Origin: Arcanobacterium bovis
Lineage (GTDB): Bacteria; Actinomycetota; Actinomycetes; Actinomycetales; Actinomycetaceae
DNA length: 64,000 nt
Assembly (NCBI RefSeq): GCF_004331995.1
Contig: NZ_SJDT01000003.1
Span: 248,001 to 312,000 of the forward strand
Reading direction: 5' to 3'
Shown here: positions 7,913-16,071 of the stretch, piece by piece
Position numbering within the stretch: the first letter of the stretch is position 1
Layout of the letters: each line of letters begins with the position of its first letter
The notes under the pieces: generated by a model
What the model was told of the DNA's origin: nothing
Databases searched by the model: none
Seen by the model: the letters and a program-made list of their open reading frames with translations, nothing else
Position numbers and translations under genes: made by a program

Positions 7913-9334
7913 TCACATAAGGCTGCTCAATTGACCCCACAGGGAGTAGAGACCCAAAGCAAAAATCGCGAACGCCGAAATGATGAGCAGGATTTGGAAA
8001 ATTGTTCCGTCCTTGACTCGGTTGTCGGTTTGCACTCGCTGCAACTGGAGAGTCGAAATAGCAACGCCCATTAGGAATATCGCGTTCAATACGCCTGCTA
8101 ATACCAGCAATGCAAGTGGCGATTTGGCAACTGTGCCCAAAATCGCCCAGCTAATTGGCAAAATCACCATGGTGACGCGCATCCAACGATCGCGGCGTGC
8201 GGCGTCGTTCCAGTTAAAGGCGCCCAGCGCAGAGAGCGTGTTCGTCGTCAAACGAGCAAATCCAGGCACATTCGCCAAGATTGTCTTGAATAGTGCAACG
8301 CCACCACCGATCATGAACAGCGCTCCACCCCACGAGCCGACCACTGTTTCAAAAATCGAGGAGATGGTTGTCATTACTTCGTTGCCTTGTGGAACGAGAC
8401 CTTGCGGATTGAGCACTGCGGCACCGAGAATATAGAAGGCAACTGTGGAAATCGTGTAAATAAACCACGAAACCCATGCGTCAATTTTCATGACTTTGAT
8501 CCAGCCGCGAGCGCGATCAACCCACTGGGAAGATCCATCATTTGGTCCGGCCCACGCAGCATAGCCTTTTTCGACGATCCAATATGTATATGTAGTTACT
8601 TCACCAGCACCAACACCAGTGAGTCCGAACATCGCCAAGGCGATTCCGAAAGAACCAGCACCGATTTGGAAGCGCATGCCTTGCGAGATTTCCGTTAGTC
8701 CCCACGAGTATTCGGTACCGAAAAGCGAGAAGACGACGGCGACGGCAAATACCGTTACAAGTACAACGAGCACTGTTGAGATTTTTTCGAGCATTGAATA
8801 CCTGTTAAACCAATGCACTGCGATGGCAATACTCGCTAAGATTGCCACCCAAATTCCAATAGACAACAGCGAGAAAGGATCTCCGCCGATAGGCATAAGA
8901 GCTGAGAATGCGAAAGCTGCTGCCGAGAGCACACCCGCTTGACCAATCGCGAACTGAATGAACATCGCCAATACGAGCCAAACCATCCAACCGTGACCTT
9001 TGACCTTTGGACCCATTTCGTTGAATCCAGTGATGGCAGGCTTGCCGGTAGAAATCGACCACCGTGCGAGTTCGATCTGCACAAAGACTTTGACGAAAGT
9101 CGAAACGAACACTAACCAGAAAAGGATGAATCCTGCTTTAGCGCCGAGAGTAGTGGCTGTGAGCAGTTCTCCAGAACCAACAACTGCCGCTGAGGTAATC
9201 ATGCCTGGTCCTAAGAATTTTAAGGATCCTTTGAGAGTGTATGGCGGCTCTTGGATGTTCTTCGGATCAAGGGCGTAAGGATCGTCCGTAATAGTAGTTT
9301 CGGTTACGGTCTCGTTGACTTGAGATGTTGCCAT
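7913..9334 (-). CDS. Divergent Nramp-fold transporter, substrate uncertain
   Basis: The 473-residue membrane protein has about eleven hydrophobic segments after a 40-residue cytoplasmic tail, and it opens with the Nramp-like GPGMITSAAVVG. Canonical Nramp metal transporters carry DPGN in helix 1 and MPH in helix 6. Here the matching spots read GSGE (residues 53-56) and GAGE (about 242-245), so the metal ligands are absent in both halves. It heads an operon with a sugar-acid type dehydrogenase, diverges from a GntR/FCD regulator, and sits inside a uronate island. A role in sugar-acid or organic-anion uptake is therefore inferred. Metal supply for UxuA is the alternative. A clear AAAGGAG precedes the start. 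Confidence 0.75.
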   Translation of the reverse strand: MATSQVNETVTETTITDDPYALDPKNIQEPPYTLKGSLKFLGPGMITSAAVVGSGELLTATTLGAKAGFILFWLVFVSTFVKVFVQIELARWSISTGKPAITGFNEMGPKVKGHGWMVWLVLAMFIQFAIGQAGVLSAAAFAFSALMPIGGDPFSLLSIGIWVAILASIAIAVHWFNRYSMLEKISTVLVVLVTVFAVAVVFSLFGTEYSWGLTEISQGMRFQIGAGSFGIALAMFGLTGVGAGEVTTYTYWIVEKGYAAWAGPNDGSSQWVDRARGWIKVMKIDAWVSWFIYTISTVAFYILGAAVLNPQGLVPQGNEVMTTISSIFETVVGSWGGALFMIGGGVALFKTILANVPGFARLTTNTLSALGAFNWNDAARRDRWMRVTMVILPISWAILGTVAKSPLALLVLAGVLNAIFLMGVAISTLQLQRVQTDNRVKDGTIFQILLIISAFAIFALGLYSLWGQLSSLM

Positions 9335-9395
9335 GTTCGCTCCTTTGCAAACTACGGATGACTATTGTGAGCTCGAATAAAACTCAAACATACCT

Positions 9396-9428
9396 TGCAT
9401 ACAAATCTTGTATGCATAGCTTGTATGC
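9396..9428. promoter_or_regulatory. Candidate GntR/FCD operator between Nramp-like gene and gntR
   Basis: TGCATACAA (9396-9404) and TTGTATGCA (9408-9416) form a perfect 9-bp inverted repeat with a 3-bp centre. A third half-site, TTGTATGC, lies at 9421-9428, 13 bp after the second. FCD-type GntR regulators bind short palindromes of TTGTA/TACAA type. The position in the divergent intergenic region makes autoregulation and control of the transporter operon likely. Confidence 0.65.
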
Positions 9429-9559
9429 TATGAAATTGCGTTCTAATTGTCAATCTCATTGGTATATTTCCTTCATTGGCAATATTCTTCGTAGAGAAGG
9501 TTCTTCAACGCAAAGAATATTGCGATCACTCAAACTTGAGCCAGCCTAGGAAGCATAAT

Positions 9560-10339
9560 TTGTTGAAACAGACTACATCCACCCGCGAATCGGTCTATCA
9601 GGAAATCAGAACACGGATTATCAATCTTACCTTCTTACCTGGAATGGCACTGTCTGAAACTGAACTCGCCGCTCAACTCAACGTATCTCGCACGCCAGTA
9701 CGTGAAGCACTCGTGCTCTTGGACAAAGACGGCCTGATCGAAGTATTCCCCCGCAAAGGAACGTTCGTAACCAAAATTAACCTTGACTTGGTTCGCGAAA
9801 CCCAGTTCGTTCGCGAAGCCATCGAAATCGCATCGTTGCGTTCAATTCCCGCTGACCTTGATCCCGAGTTACTTAATGAAATTCGCGATAATCTTGCGCA
9901 GCAAGAATTGGCGGCTAAATCCCATGATTCTCACGCATTCTTCACGCTTGATGAAGTTTTTCATGCTAGCTTGATGAAGCTAGCGAATCATAGGCGTTCG
10001 TGGGACGTGATTGCCACAACGAAGCCTCATCTTGATCGGGCACGCTACCTGGGCTATCAAGAATCGACTCCCCCTATCAGTTTCTACGAACAGCACTGCG
10101 AAATATTCGACCGCATCTGCGCCAAGGATCTAGGCAAGGCTGAGGAGCTACTTTCAAATCATCTGCGCACAGTATTTGACGACACAAAAATTGCCCAAAA
10201 AATTCTGCCTGAGTTCTTCACGTCCGAAGAAGCTCCCTCAGGGGATCTTAACGGGCGATTTCCAGCTGCGATGGCATCATCCCAACAATCGGTGCAAGAG
10301 TTACTCACCTTGCGTATGAAGCACCAACCGCACCAATAG
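9560..10339 (+). CDS. GntR-family transcriptional regulator (FCD/FadR type)
   Basis: About 259 residues. The N-terminal winged helix-turn-helix reads YQEIRTRIINLTFLPG, then LSETELAAQLNVSRTPVREAL. The C-terminal helical FCD domain retains the metal/ligand residues: Asp and His in DEVFHASL, His in YEQHCEIF and His in LSNHLRTVF. I placed the start at TTG 9560 (TTG 9563 is equally possible) because AGGAAG at 9548-9553 is well spaced. A frame from an ATG at 9476 has no ribosome binding site and would run through the promoter. It is divergent from the Nramp-like/dehydrogenase operon and probably represses it until a sugar-acid effector binds. Whether it also controls the uxu operon is unclear, since that promoter has a different motif. 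Confidence 0.88.
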   Translation: MLKQTTSTRESVYQEIRTRIINLTFLPGMALSETELAAQLNVSRTPVREALVLLDKDGLIEVFPRKGTFVTKINLDLVRETQFVREAIEIASLRSIPADLDPELLNEIRDNLAQQELAAKSHDSHAFFTLDEVFHASLMKLANHRRSWDVIATTKPHLDRARYLGYQESTPPISFYEQHCEIFDRICAKDLGKAEELLSNHLRTVFDDTKIAQKILPEFFTSEEAPSGDLNGRFPAAMASSQQSVQELLTLRMKHQPHQ

Positions 10340-10410
10340 GGAGAATAGAAATATATGCAGTCTAAGTAGAGCGATGCGCTGCGTACTAAGTTAAGTTTAA
10401 GTACTGCACA

Positions 10411-10459
10411 ATTGTGTTGGTGGGAGGGAGATAACGCATCTCCCTCCCACCAACACAAT
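10411..10459. terminator. 22-bp perfect hairpin, bidirectional terminator
   Basis: The arm at 10411-10432 pairs perfectly over 22 bp with 10438-10459 around a 5-nt loop. It separates convergent gntR (+) and the HAD gene (-), so it can serve both. Confidence 0.85.
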
Positions 10460-10465
10460 GAGCGT

Positions 10466-11371
10466 TCAGCTGGCCGATATGGTTGGCCATGGTGGCGCTG
10501 CCGGCAACAAGGCCTCATATTCTGCCACTAAGGCATCCATATAAGCTCCGCGGTAAGTGCCAGAAATGAACTTCTCCAAAGCCTCATCTTTGAACCGGGC
10601 CCACGACTGTGCTTCGCCGCCAGGATTAATGGGATACCACAGCACTCCTTGGCTAAAAGCTGCATCACGATCGCCCGGCGCATCGCCAATGAGCAAAATA
10701 CGATCATCACGGTATTTACCCTTAGCCGCATACTCGAGGTGTTGTGCCTTGGTACCCATCTCTTGCCCAGCAAGCACCTTCATATACGCATCAAGCCCGT
10801 GCTCACCCCATTCCCGCTCGAGGAACTGCATCGACGCTGCTGAAACAGTCATACAGTCCGCCACCGTCGTCATCTCCTCAAATGCCTCACGCACCCCCGG
10901 AAACGGAGCACAACCATGAACCATCCACGCCACAAGTTCGTTGACGCCTCTGCCCCACGCAATACAGCGGTCAATTTCTTGGGAAGGATTGTGCTTCGCA
11001 AATTCTTCAATGCCATCAGCAGAAAGCGGCAGACCCGATGCCAGGAATTTCTTCAATTCCCGACCATCTGGAAGCTCCACACCTCGCTCGATAACCTCGG
11101 GGCGCTCTTTGAGTCGATCAAAGATAAGATCCAAGGTCACCCACCGATTCTTCCCGCGCGTGGTGGAATGAAGATTGACGAAAATCGCCGTCTCACGCAC
11201 CAGAGTCGAAATCGGCTGCAAATCAAAATACTTGATATAACACGGAGTGAAACACTCGTAGTGCTTAATATCCATCGCGTCAATGGCACAACCATCGGAA
11301 TCAATCCCGATGAAGAAGTCCTTCTCCGGTTGGAAATCAACAAGCACTTGAGCAGCAGCTGGAATAGTCAT
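10466..11371 (-). CDS. HAD-superfamily phosphatase of the transporter-GH3 operon
   Basis: The 301-residue protein has HAD motif I in GIDSDGCAID (nucleophile Asp plus general acid Asp), a motif II candidate TVSAAS, and motif IV LIGDAPGDRDAA. A helical cap of about 130 residues lies between motifs I and II. Such enzymes are usually Mg2+-dependent phosphatases. It starts 72 nt after the GH3 gene, with AAGGATG upstream of the ATG, and ends at a strong terminator, so it is the last gene of the GPH transporter-GH3-HAD operon. Its substrate is not known. A sugar phosphate formed from the imported glycoside is an inference from context. Confidence 0.75.
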   Translation of the reverse strand: MTIPAAAQVLVDFQPEKDFFIGIDSDGCAIDAMDIKHYECFTPCYIKYFDLQPISTLVRETAIFVNLHSTTRGKNRWVTLDLIFDRLKERPEVIERGVELPDGRELKKFLASGLPLSADGIEEFAKHNPSQEIDRCIAWGRGVNELVAWMVHGCAPFPGVREAFEEMTTVADCMTVSAASMQFLEREWGEHGLDAYMKVLAGQEMGTKAQHLEYAAKGKYRDDRILLIGDAPGDRDAAFSQGVLWYPINPGGEAQSWARFKDEALEKFISGTYRGAYMDALVAEYEALLPAAPPWPTISAS

Positions 11372-11443
11372 TGCGCATCCTTAATCTGAGTGTTCAATTT
11401 GAGCGTTTATCCTAAGCAAATATCGGAGTCTTAATTCTGATCC

Positions 11444-13216
11444 TTAAATCTGGGCATCAATCTTGCCGCAGAAAGCATCAACAGGGCTGATACCAATAAA
11501 TTCAGATTTACCTTCGAGCTTATCTAGCAACAAATCGAGAGTGAAATCTTTGTCGTCGTAGGTATTGATATACGTCTTGACCTGCGGAACATCAACGAGA
11601 GCATAAGGCGTCGCGGTTGACACATAGATTGTCGGAATCTCAAAAACATACCATGGAATGTCCACTGTGCCCTTTGTAGCTGGCCACATCACCCGCTCTG
11701 TTGGCTGCATCATGCCGTCAATCTTTGAAATCAGCAACACGAGGTCGTATTTCTCAGTGAGATCAGCAATCGGCGCCTTACCAGCGTAAACGTTCTTCAC
11801 CGCTGTTGCCTGCTCTTCTGGGCTCATCGCGGCAAGTTTGTCGAGCAATGATTCGTGACGCGTCACGTCATAGCCGCGCTCACGAAGCTTCTGTGCCACA
11901 CGATCAGCTGGATGTTCACTCTCACCACCGCCGCCAAAAGCTCGAGAAATCGGATTACTCGGACCGGAAACCGACACAACAAGCACGCGCTTCGCCGTCT
12001 TCGGACTGAGCGGCAAGTTCTGTGGCTGCTTGTTTTTCACGAGCGTGATTGCCTGATCGGTAAGCTCGCGAGCCAAAGCGACGTTTTGTGGCATACCAAT
12101 ACGCTGCATAGCCTCTGCTTTTGGAGGAAGAATCTGTTCACGCGGCGTCGAATGAAGTCCTAACCGCGCCTTCAAGCCGAGGATTCGCTCCAGCGCTTCT
12201 TGCAAGCGTGCTTCGGTGATAATGCCGCGGCGGTAGCCATCGAGCATCCACTCAAAGTCCTCATCTGGATCGTTGAAGAACAGGAAGAGATCACAACCAG
12301 CAGCAATAGCCGTCGGAAGGAGTTCACGGCGCGGCATCGCTCCAGTGAGTCCAACCATATGCGAAGCATCAGTAACGACGACGCCGTTAAAGCCCAGCTT
12401 CCCGCGTAGCAGGTCCGTCAAAATCTCTTTGCTCAATGTAGCTGGCAAGAGATCATCAATCGTCATTTGCGGATTGAAGTGCTGCTGGTAGCTCGGCAAC
12501 ATAATGTGGCCCACCATCAATGATGGCAATCCGTCGTCGATCAGTCCTTGATAAACCTTACCGAAAGTGGCATCCCATTCTTCAGTGGAATAAGAATTTA
12601 CTGATGCAGACAAGTGCTGGTCACGTTCATCGATGCCATCACCTGGGAAATGCTTGGCCGCAGGAAGAATCCCCGATTCCATAATGCCTTTCATATAGGC
12701 ACGTGACATCTCCAAAACGAGATCCGGATCCGATCCAAAGGAACGATTCGAAATGATCGGATTGCGCCAGTTGCGCATAATATCGACGATGGGCGCAAAC
12801 GACCAGTTACAGCCAATTGCACTCGCCTCAACTCCCGAAACACGGCCCATTTCATAAGCCCACTTCGGATCGTGAGTCGCACCAACCTTCACTTCAAAGC
12901 CCACATACGTACCATCGGTACATGCACCATTGCCGCCAGCCTCAGTGTTAGCAGCGATAAGCAGTGGAATCTTTGATTTGGTTTGCAGAATATAATTCTG
13001 CTCCCACACTTCCTCAGCAGAACCAGGATTGTAGCGCACTGCACCGATATGGTAATTGTCGAGCACTCCTGTGAGGTATTCTTCGGTTCGCTGCGCGCCC
13101 ATATTGACGAATAGTTGGCCGATTTTCTCCTCGATGCTCATGGCATCAATCGTCGAACGCACCCAAGCGATCGCGTCGTCGTCTAAATTGAACGGCTTGG
13201 CAGTTAAATCTACCAT
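11444..13216 (-). CDS. Glycoside hydrolase family 3, beta-N-acetylhexosaminidase-like
   Basis: The 590-residue protein has an N-terminal GH3 barrel and a C-terminal alpha/beta domain. The nucleophile Asp is in GVVVTDASHMVG (about residue 283). KHFPGDGIDERDQH (about 188-201) is the variant of the NagZ-type loop with the Asp-x-His acid/base dyad, which favours N-acetylhexosaminidase over beta-glucosidase chemistry. No signal peptide is seen, so it acts on an imported substrate in the cytoplasm. I chose ATG 13216 (the adjacent ATG 13219 is also possible) because AAAGGAG precedes it; a frame from 13306 lacks this. It lies 110 nt after the GPH transporter gene. A glucuronide-containing disaccharide with a terminal HexNAc is a possible substrate but unproven. 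Confidence 0.82.
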   Translation of the reverse strand: MVDLTAKPFNLDDDAIAWVRSTIDAMSIEEKIGQLFVNMGAQRTEEYLTGVLDNYHIGAVRYNPGSAEEVWEQNYILQTKSKIPLLIAANTEAGGNGACTDGTYVGFEVKVGATHDPKWAYEMGRVSGVEASAIGCNWSFAPIVDIMRNWRNPIISNRSFGSDPDLVLEMSRAYMKGIMESGILPAAKHFPGDGIDERDQHLSASVNSYSTEEWDATFGKVYQGLIDDGLPSLMVGHIMLPSYQQHFNPQMTIDDLLPATLSKEILTDLLRGKLGFNGVVVTDASHMVGLTGAMPRRELLPTAIAAGCDLFLFFNDPDEDFEWMLDGYRRGIITEARLQEALERILGLKARLGLHSTPREQILPPKAEAMQRIGMPQNVALARELTDQAITLVKNKQPQNLPLSPKTAKRVLVVSVSGPSNPISRAFGGGGESEHPADRVAQKLRERGYDVTRHESLLDKLAAMSPEEQATAVKNVYAGKAPIADLTEKYDLVLLISKIDGMMQPTERVMWPATKGTVDIPWYVFEIPTIYVSTATPYALVDVPQVKTYINTYDDKDFTLDLLLDKLEGKSEFIGISPVDAFCGKIDAQI

Positions 13217-13326
13217 CATCTGCTCCTTTGGAAATGTAGGAATTACTAGGTAGTTGCGGATCTCAGAAAAGTGAAAGGAGGGCGGCATGAACTTTTCCTC
13301 GTTCACACCGACCCTCCCAAGTGTTA

Positions 13327-14778
13327 TTAGTCGACGGCGTTCCCTGCGGCAGCTGCACGACGTTCGTTGAGCGTCGCCACATTTGCGTCAATCTGCTTCT
13401 TCTTCAATGGGTAGAGGAAGATAAGTGCCAAACCGACCAAGATGCAGCCAATACCTGGGATCAGGTTAGCTGCGGTGTAAACACCATCAACCACATCTTG
13501 AGCTTGGGCAACACCCGATTTAGCGGCTTCAGCATTGTATCCGATCCAACCCAGCGCCCAACCGGTAAGGCCACCGGCAAGTGCTTGCCCGAGCTTACGT
13601 GCCCACGAGTAGACGGCGTAGACCGTGGCGTCGTCGCGCTGACCAGTACGAACCTCTTGGTAATCAATTACGTCGGTGATGAATGCCCACACCAAGTAGT
13701 TGAACACGGAGATGAAGAACATCGCCACACCGTAGAAGATAATCCAAACCGTTACGCTCTTGATATGCAAGAAGTTGGCAGACACCAAGACAATTCCAGC
13801 AATGAGCATGGAAACTGCGCCTACTTCGGTCTTTCCCCACTTCTTCGAAGCCCATGGCGCGATAAAGATTAGTGACAGCGCTGGAAGCAAACCAACTAAC
13901 GTAGCTGCAGACTGGATTTTGCCGTTTCCGAAGTACGACATGAACAAGAACGAGAGCATTCCGCCGAGGAACAAGTTGGCAACCAGCAAGAGCAGGGCTG
14001 CCACAATGAGACCGAGCAGTGCGCGGTTGGTGAAGATTGCCGAAAGCATCTTACCGATGCCATTGCCACCTTCAGACTTAGATTTCACAGTTGAAGGCAC
14101 ACGCTCTTCGACGTTGAAATAGCACAGGGCGTAGCACACCACTGCGAGTACGGAACAAATAGCTGCGGAAACCGTCATGCTGCTTCCATCCATCACGGCA
14201 ACGCCCTTGGCGTTCTTAGTGAATGCAACCAAAGGAAGCACCGTCATAATCACCAGCTGTGCAAGTGTGGCACCAGTGGTACGGTAAACGGACAGCTGTG
14301 CGCGATCATCTGGGTTAGCCGAAACCACTGAAGCCATTGAGCCGTAAGGAATGTTAATAGCAGTGTAGAAGATAGATCCCCACAGGAAGTATGTTGCACA
14401 CATCCACACCAGCTTGAGGGTGTAGCTTGAGAAATCACCAACGAACGACATGTACATCAATGCCGAAGCTACAGCTACAGGAATTGCAATGTACTTGATC
14501 CACCGCTTGAATTTGTAGCCGCCATCTTTGACTGGGAGGCGATCAACGAGGATGCCCATTCCCACGTCGGTAAAGCCATCAACAATGCGAGCAACGAGCA
14601 GCAATGTGCCAACATGAGCTGGATTGATGCCCACCACTGTGGTGTAGAAAACCATGAAGAACATGGCCTGCAAAATGAACGTGAAATCATTTCCGAAATC
14701 GCCAAACATGTAGCCGATTTTGTCTCGGAAACCAAAGGGACGAATAGTGCGTCCGTTGAGTGCCGGCGTAGTTGCCAT
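13327..14778 (-). CDS. GPH-family (glycoside-pentoside-hexuronide) sugar:cation symporter
   Basis: The 483-residue protein has about twelve hydrophobic segments and fits the MelB/UidB family. Key features are the N-terminal DKIGYMFGDFGNDF, the cation-site region ARIVDGFTDVGMGILVDR, the cytoplasmic loop YKFKRWIKY, and FYTAINIPYGSM. UidB imports glucuronides and MelB imports melibiose with H+, Na+ or Li+. Since this gene heads an operon with a GH3 glycosidase and shares GTTGCC promoter boxes with the uxu operon, uptake of a glucuronide or hexuronate-containing sugar is likely. A very strong AGGAGGAAGAGG precedes the start. Confidence 0.85.
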   Translation of the reverse strand: MATTPALNGRTIRPFGFRDKIGYMFGDFGNDFTFILQAMFFMVFYTTVVGINPAHVGTLLLVARIVDGFTDVGMGILVDRLPVKDGGYKFKRWIKYIAIPVAVASALMYMSFVGDFSSYTLKLVWMCATYFLWGSIFYTAINIPYGSMASVVSANPDDRAQLSVYRTTGATLAQLVIMTVLPLVAFTKNAKGVAVMDGSSMTVSAAICSVLAVVCYALCYFNVEERVPSTVKSKSEGGNGIGKMLSAIFTNRALLGLIVAALLLLVANLFLGGMLSFLFMSYFGNGKIQSAATLVGLLPALSLIFIAPWASKKWGKTEVGAVSMLIAGIVLVSANFLHIKSVTVWIIFYGVAMFFISVFNYLVWAFITDVIDYQEVRTGQRDDATVYAVYSWARKLGQALAGGLTGWALGWIGYNAEAAKSGVAQAQDVVDGVYTAANLIPGIGCILVGLALIFLYPLKKKQIDANVATLNERRAAAAGNAVD

Positions 14779-14885
14779 CCTCTTCCTCCTGAATTCACCG
14801 TCTATGGTGGTTAGCTAGAAGTGAGCATCACTGCTCGATGCGTAGTATTGATCGACTTAGGGCAGTTCACAGCTGTGTGTGCCCT

Positions 14886-14979
14886 GTTGCCAACAATCCT
14901 TACATGGTGAGAAAAGGAGAAAATGATGTTGCCAAAAGTTGCCAGAAGCTCTCCTACCAGCACGGCAACAAACGGCAAC
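14886..14979. promoter_or_regulatory. GTTGCC box array upstream of the transporter operon
   Basis: The box occurs forward at 14886-14891, 14928-14933 and 14938-14943 and reversed at 14964-14969 and 14974-14979. The last four form two pairs, each with 10-bp start-to-start spacing, facing each other around a 20-bp centre. This is an inverted arrangement one helical turn per repeat, typical of cooperative protein binding. It lies 108-201 bp upstream of the transporter start. The rest of the 14779-15135 gap holds the transporter ribosome binding site and the sucD terminator, and no gene. Confidence 0.6.
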
Positions 14980-15025
14980 ATTCACAGTGGATGAGTGCTG
15001 CTATTAGCTTCAATAGTAGCAATTG

Positions 15026-15082
15026 GGGTGGGGTGCGAGCGCGGGACGCTTCAAAATATCCCGACGCGCTCGCACCCCACCC
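15026..15082. terminator. 18-bp stem terminator after sucD
   Basis: The arm at 15026-15043 pairs perfectly with 15065-15082 over 18 GC-rich bases around a 21-nt loop, 54 nt after the sucD stop. Confidence 0.75.
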
Positions 15083-15135
15083 AAGCCGAAGCAAGCATAT
15101 TCTCGTGCAGTAAATGCACTACCTAGCCGCTATTT

Positions 15136-16059
15136 TTAGCTCTTATTCAGGATTTCACGAGCAAGATTGGCTGTTTCAGTAGGAGTTTTTCCAACCCGTA
15201 CTCCCACAGCTTCAAGTGCAGCTTTCTTGGCAGCAGCCGTTCCAGAAGATCCCGAAACAATTGCCCCTGCATGACCCATCGTTTTCCCTTCTGGAGCTGT
15301 AAAGCCTGCTACATAGCCCACCACAGGCTTAGTCACGTGCTCTTTAATGTAGGCGGCGGCTCGCTCTTCGGCGTCGCCCCCGATTTCACCAATCATCACA
15401 ATGAGCTCTGTGTCTGGATCGTCTTCAAAAGCCTGCAAAGCGTCAATATGCGTTGTGCCAATAACAGGATCTCCGCCAATACCGATACAGGTAGTGAAGC
15501 CAATATCCGAGAGCTCATACATCATCTGATAGGTGAGCGTGCCGGATTTAGACACCAACCCAATCTTTCCTGGACCTGTAATATCAGGAGGAGTAATTCC
15601 CACATTTGACTGCGCTGGCGAAATGATTCCAGGGCAGTTTGGTCCAATCATTTGCACGCCGTGTGCCTGCGCATACGCGAAAAACTCAGCCGTGTCCTTG
15701 ACCGGAACGCCTTCCGTAATGACGACGACGAGCCGCATACCGGCGTCCACAGCTTCAGTCACTGCAGCCTTGGTGAAAGCCGGGGGCACAAAAATCACTG
15801 AGACTTCCGCACCAGTTGCAGCCTTTGCCTCAGCCACCGTGCCATAGACCGGCACGGACACAACACCAGCGGTACGGTTTTCCTTGCCATATCCGATTGG
15901 CTCAACCTCAAAATCTACAGATGTGCCAGCTTTGCGCGGATTTGTTCCAGCCACGATCTTGGTGCCTGCACCAAGCATTCTGCGAGTATGCTTCGAACCT
16001 TCCGATCCCGTCATACCCTGGACGATTACCTTATCGTTCTCAAATAGGAAAATTGCCAT
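15136..16059 (-). CDS. sucD: Succinyl-CoA synthetase, alpha subunit
   Basis: The 307-residue subunit forms the ADP/GDP-dependent ligase with SucC, making succinate and nucleoside triphosphate from succinyl-CoA in the TCA cycle. The CoA-binding start [17 protein letters not shown], the block [10 protein letters not shown] and the active-site histidine in [21 protein letters not shown] are all present. It starts 12 nt after sucC, so the two form an operon as in most bacteria. A long hairpin ends transcription before the GPH transporter promoter. Confidence 0.97.
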   Translation of the reverse strand: MAIFLFENDKVIVQGMTGSEGSKHTRRMLGAGTKIVAGTNPRKAGTSVDFEVEPIGYGKENRTAGVVSVPVYGTVAEAKAATGAEVSVIFVPPAFTKAAVTEAVDAGMRLVVVITEGVPVKDTAEFFAYAQAHGVQMIGPNCPGIISPAQSNVGITPPDITGPGKIGLVSKSGTLTYQMMYELSDIGFTTCIGIGGDPVIGTTHIDALQAFEDDPDTELIVMIGEIGGDAEERAAAYIKEHVTKPVVGYVAGFTAPEGKTMGHAGAIVSGSSGTAAAKKAALEAVGVRVGKTPTETANLAREILNKS

Positions 16060-16071
16060 CGTTACTTCACC

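Noticed and set aside
7913-9334. Plain Mn2+/Fe2+ Nramp transporter serving UxuA
   Set aside because: Attractive because UxuA needs metal, but both canonical metal-binding motifs are replaced, so I do not assign metal transport.
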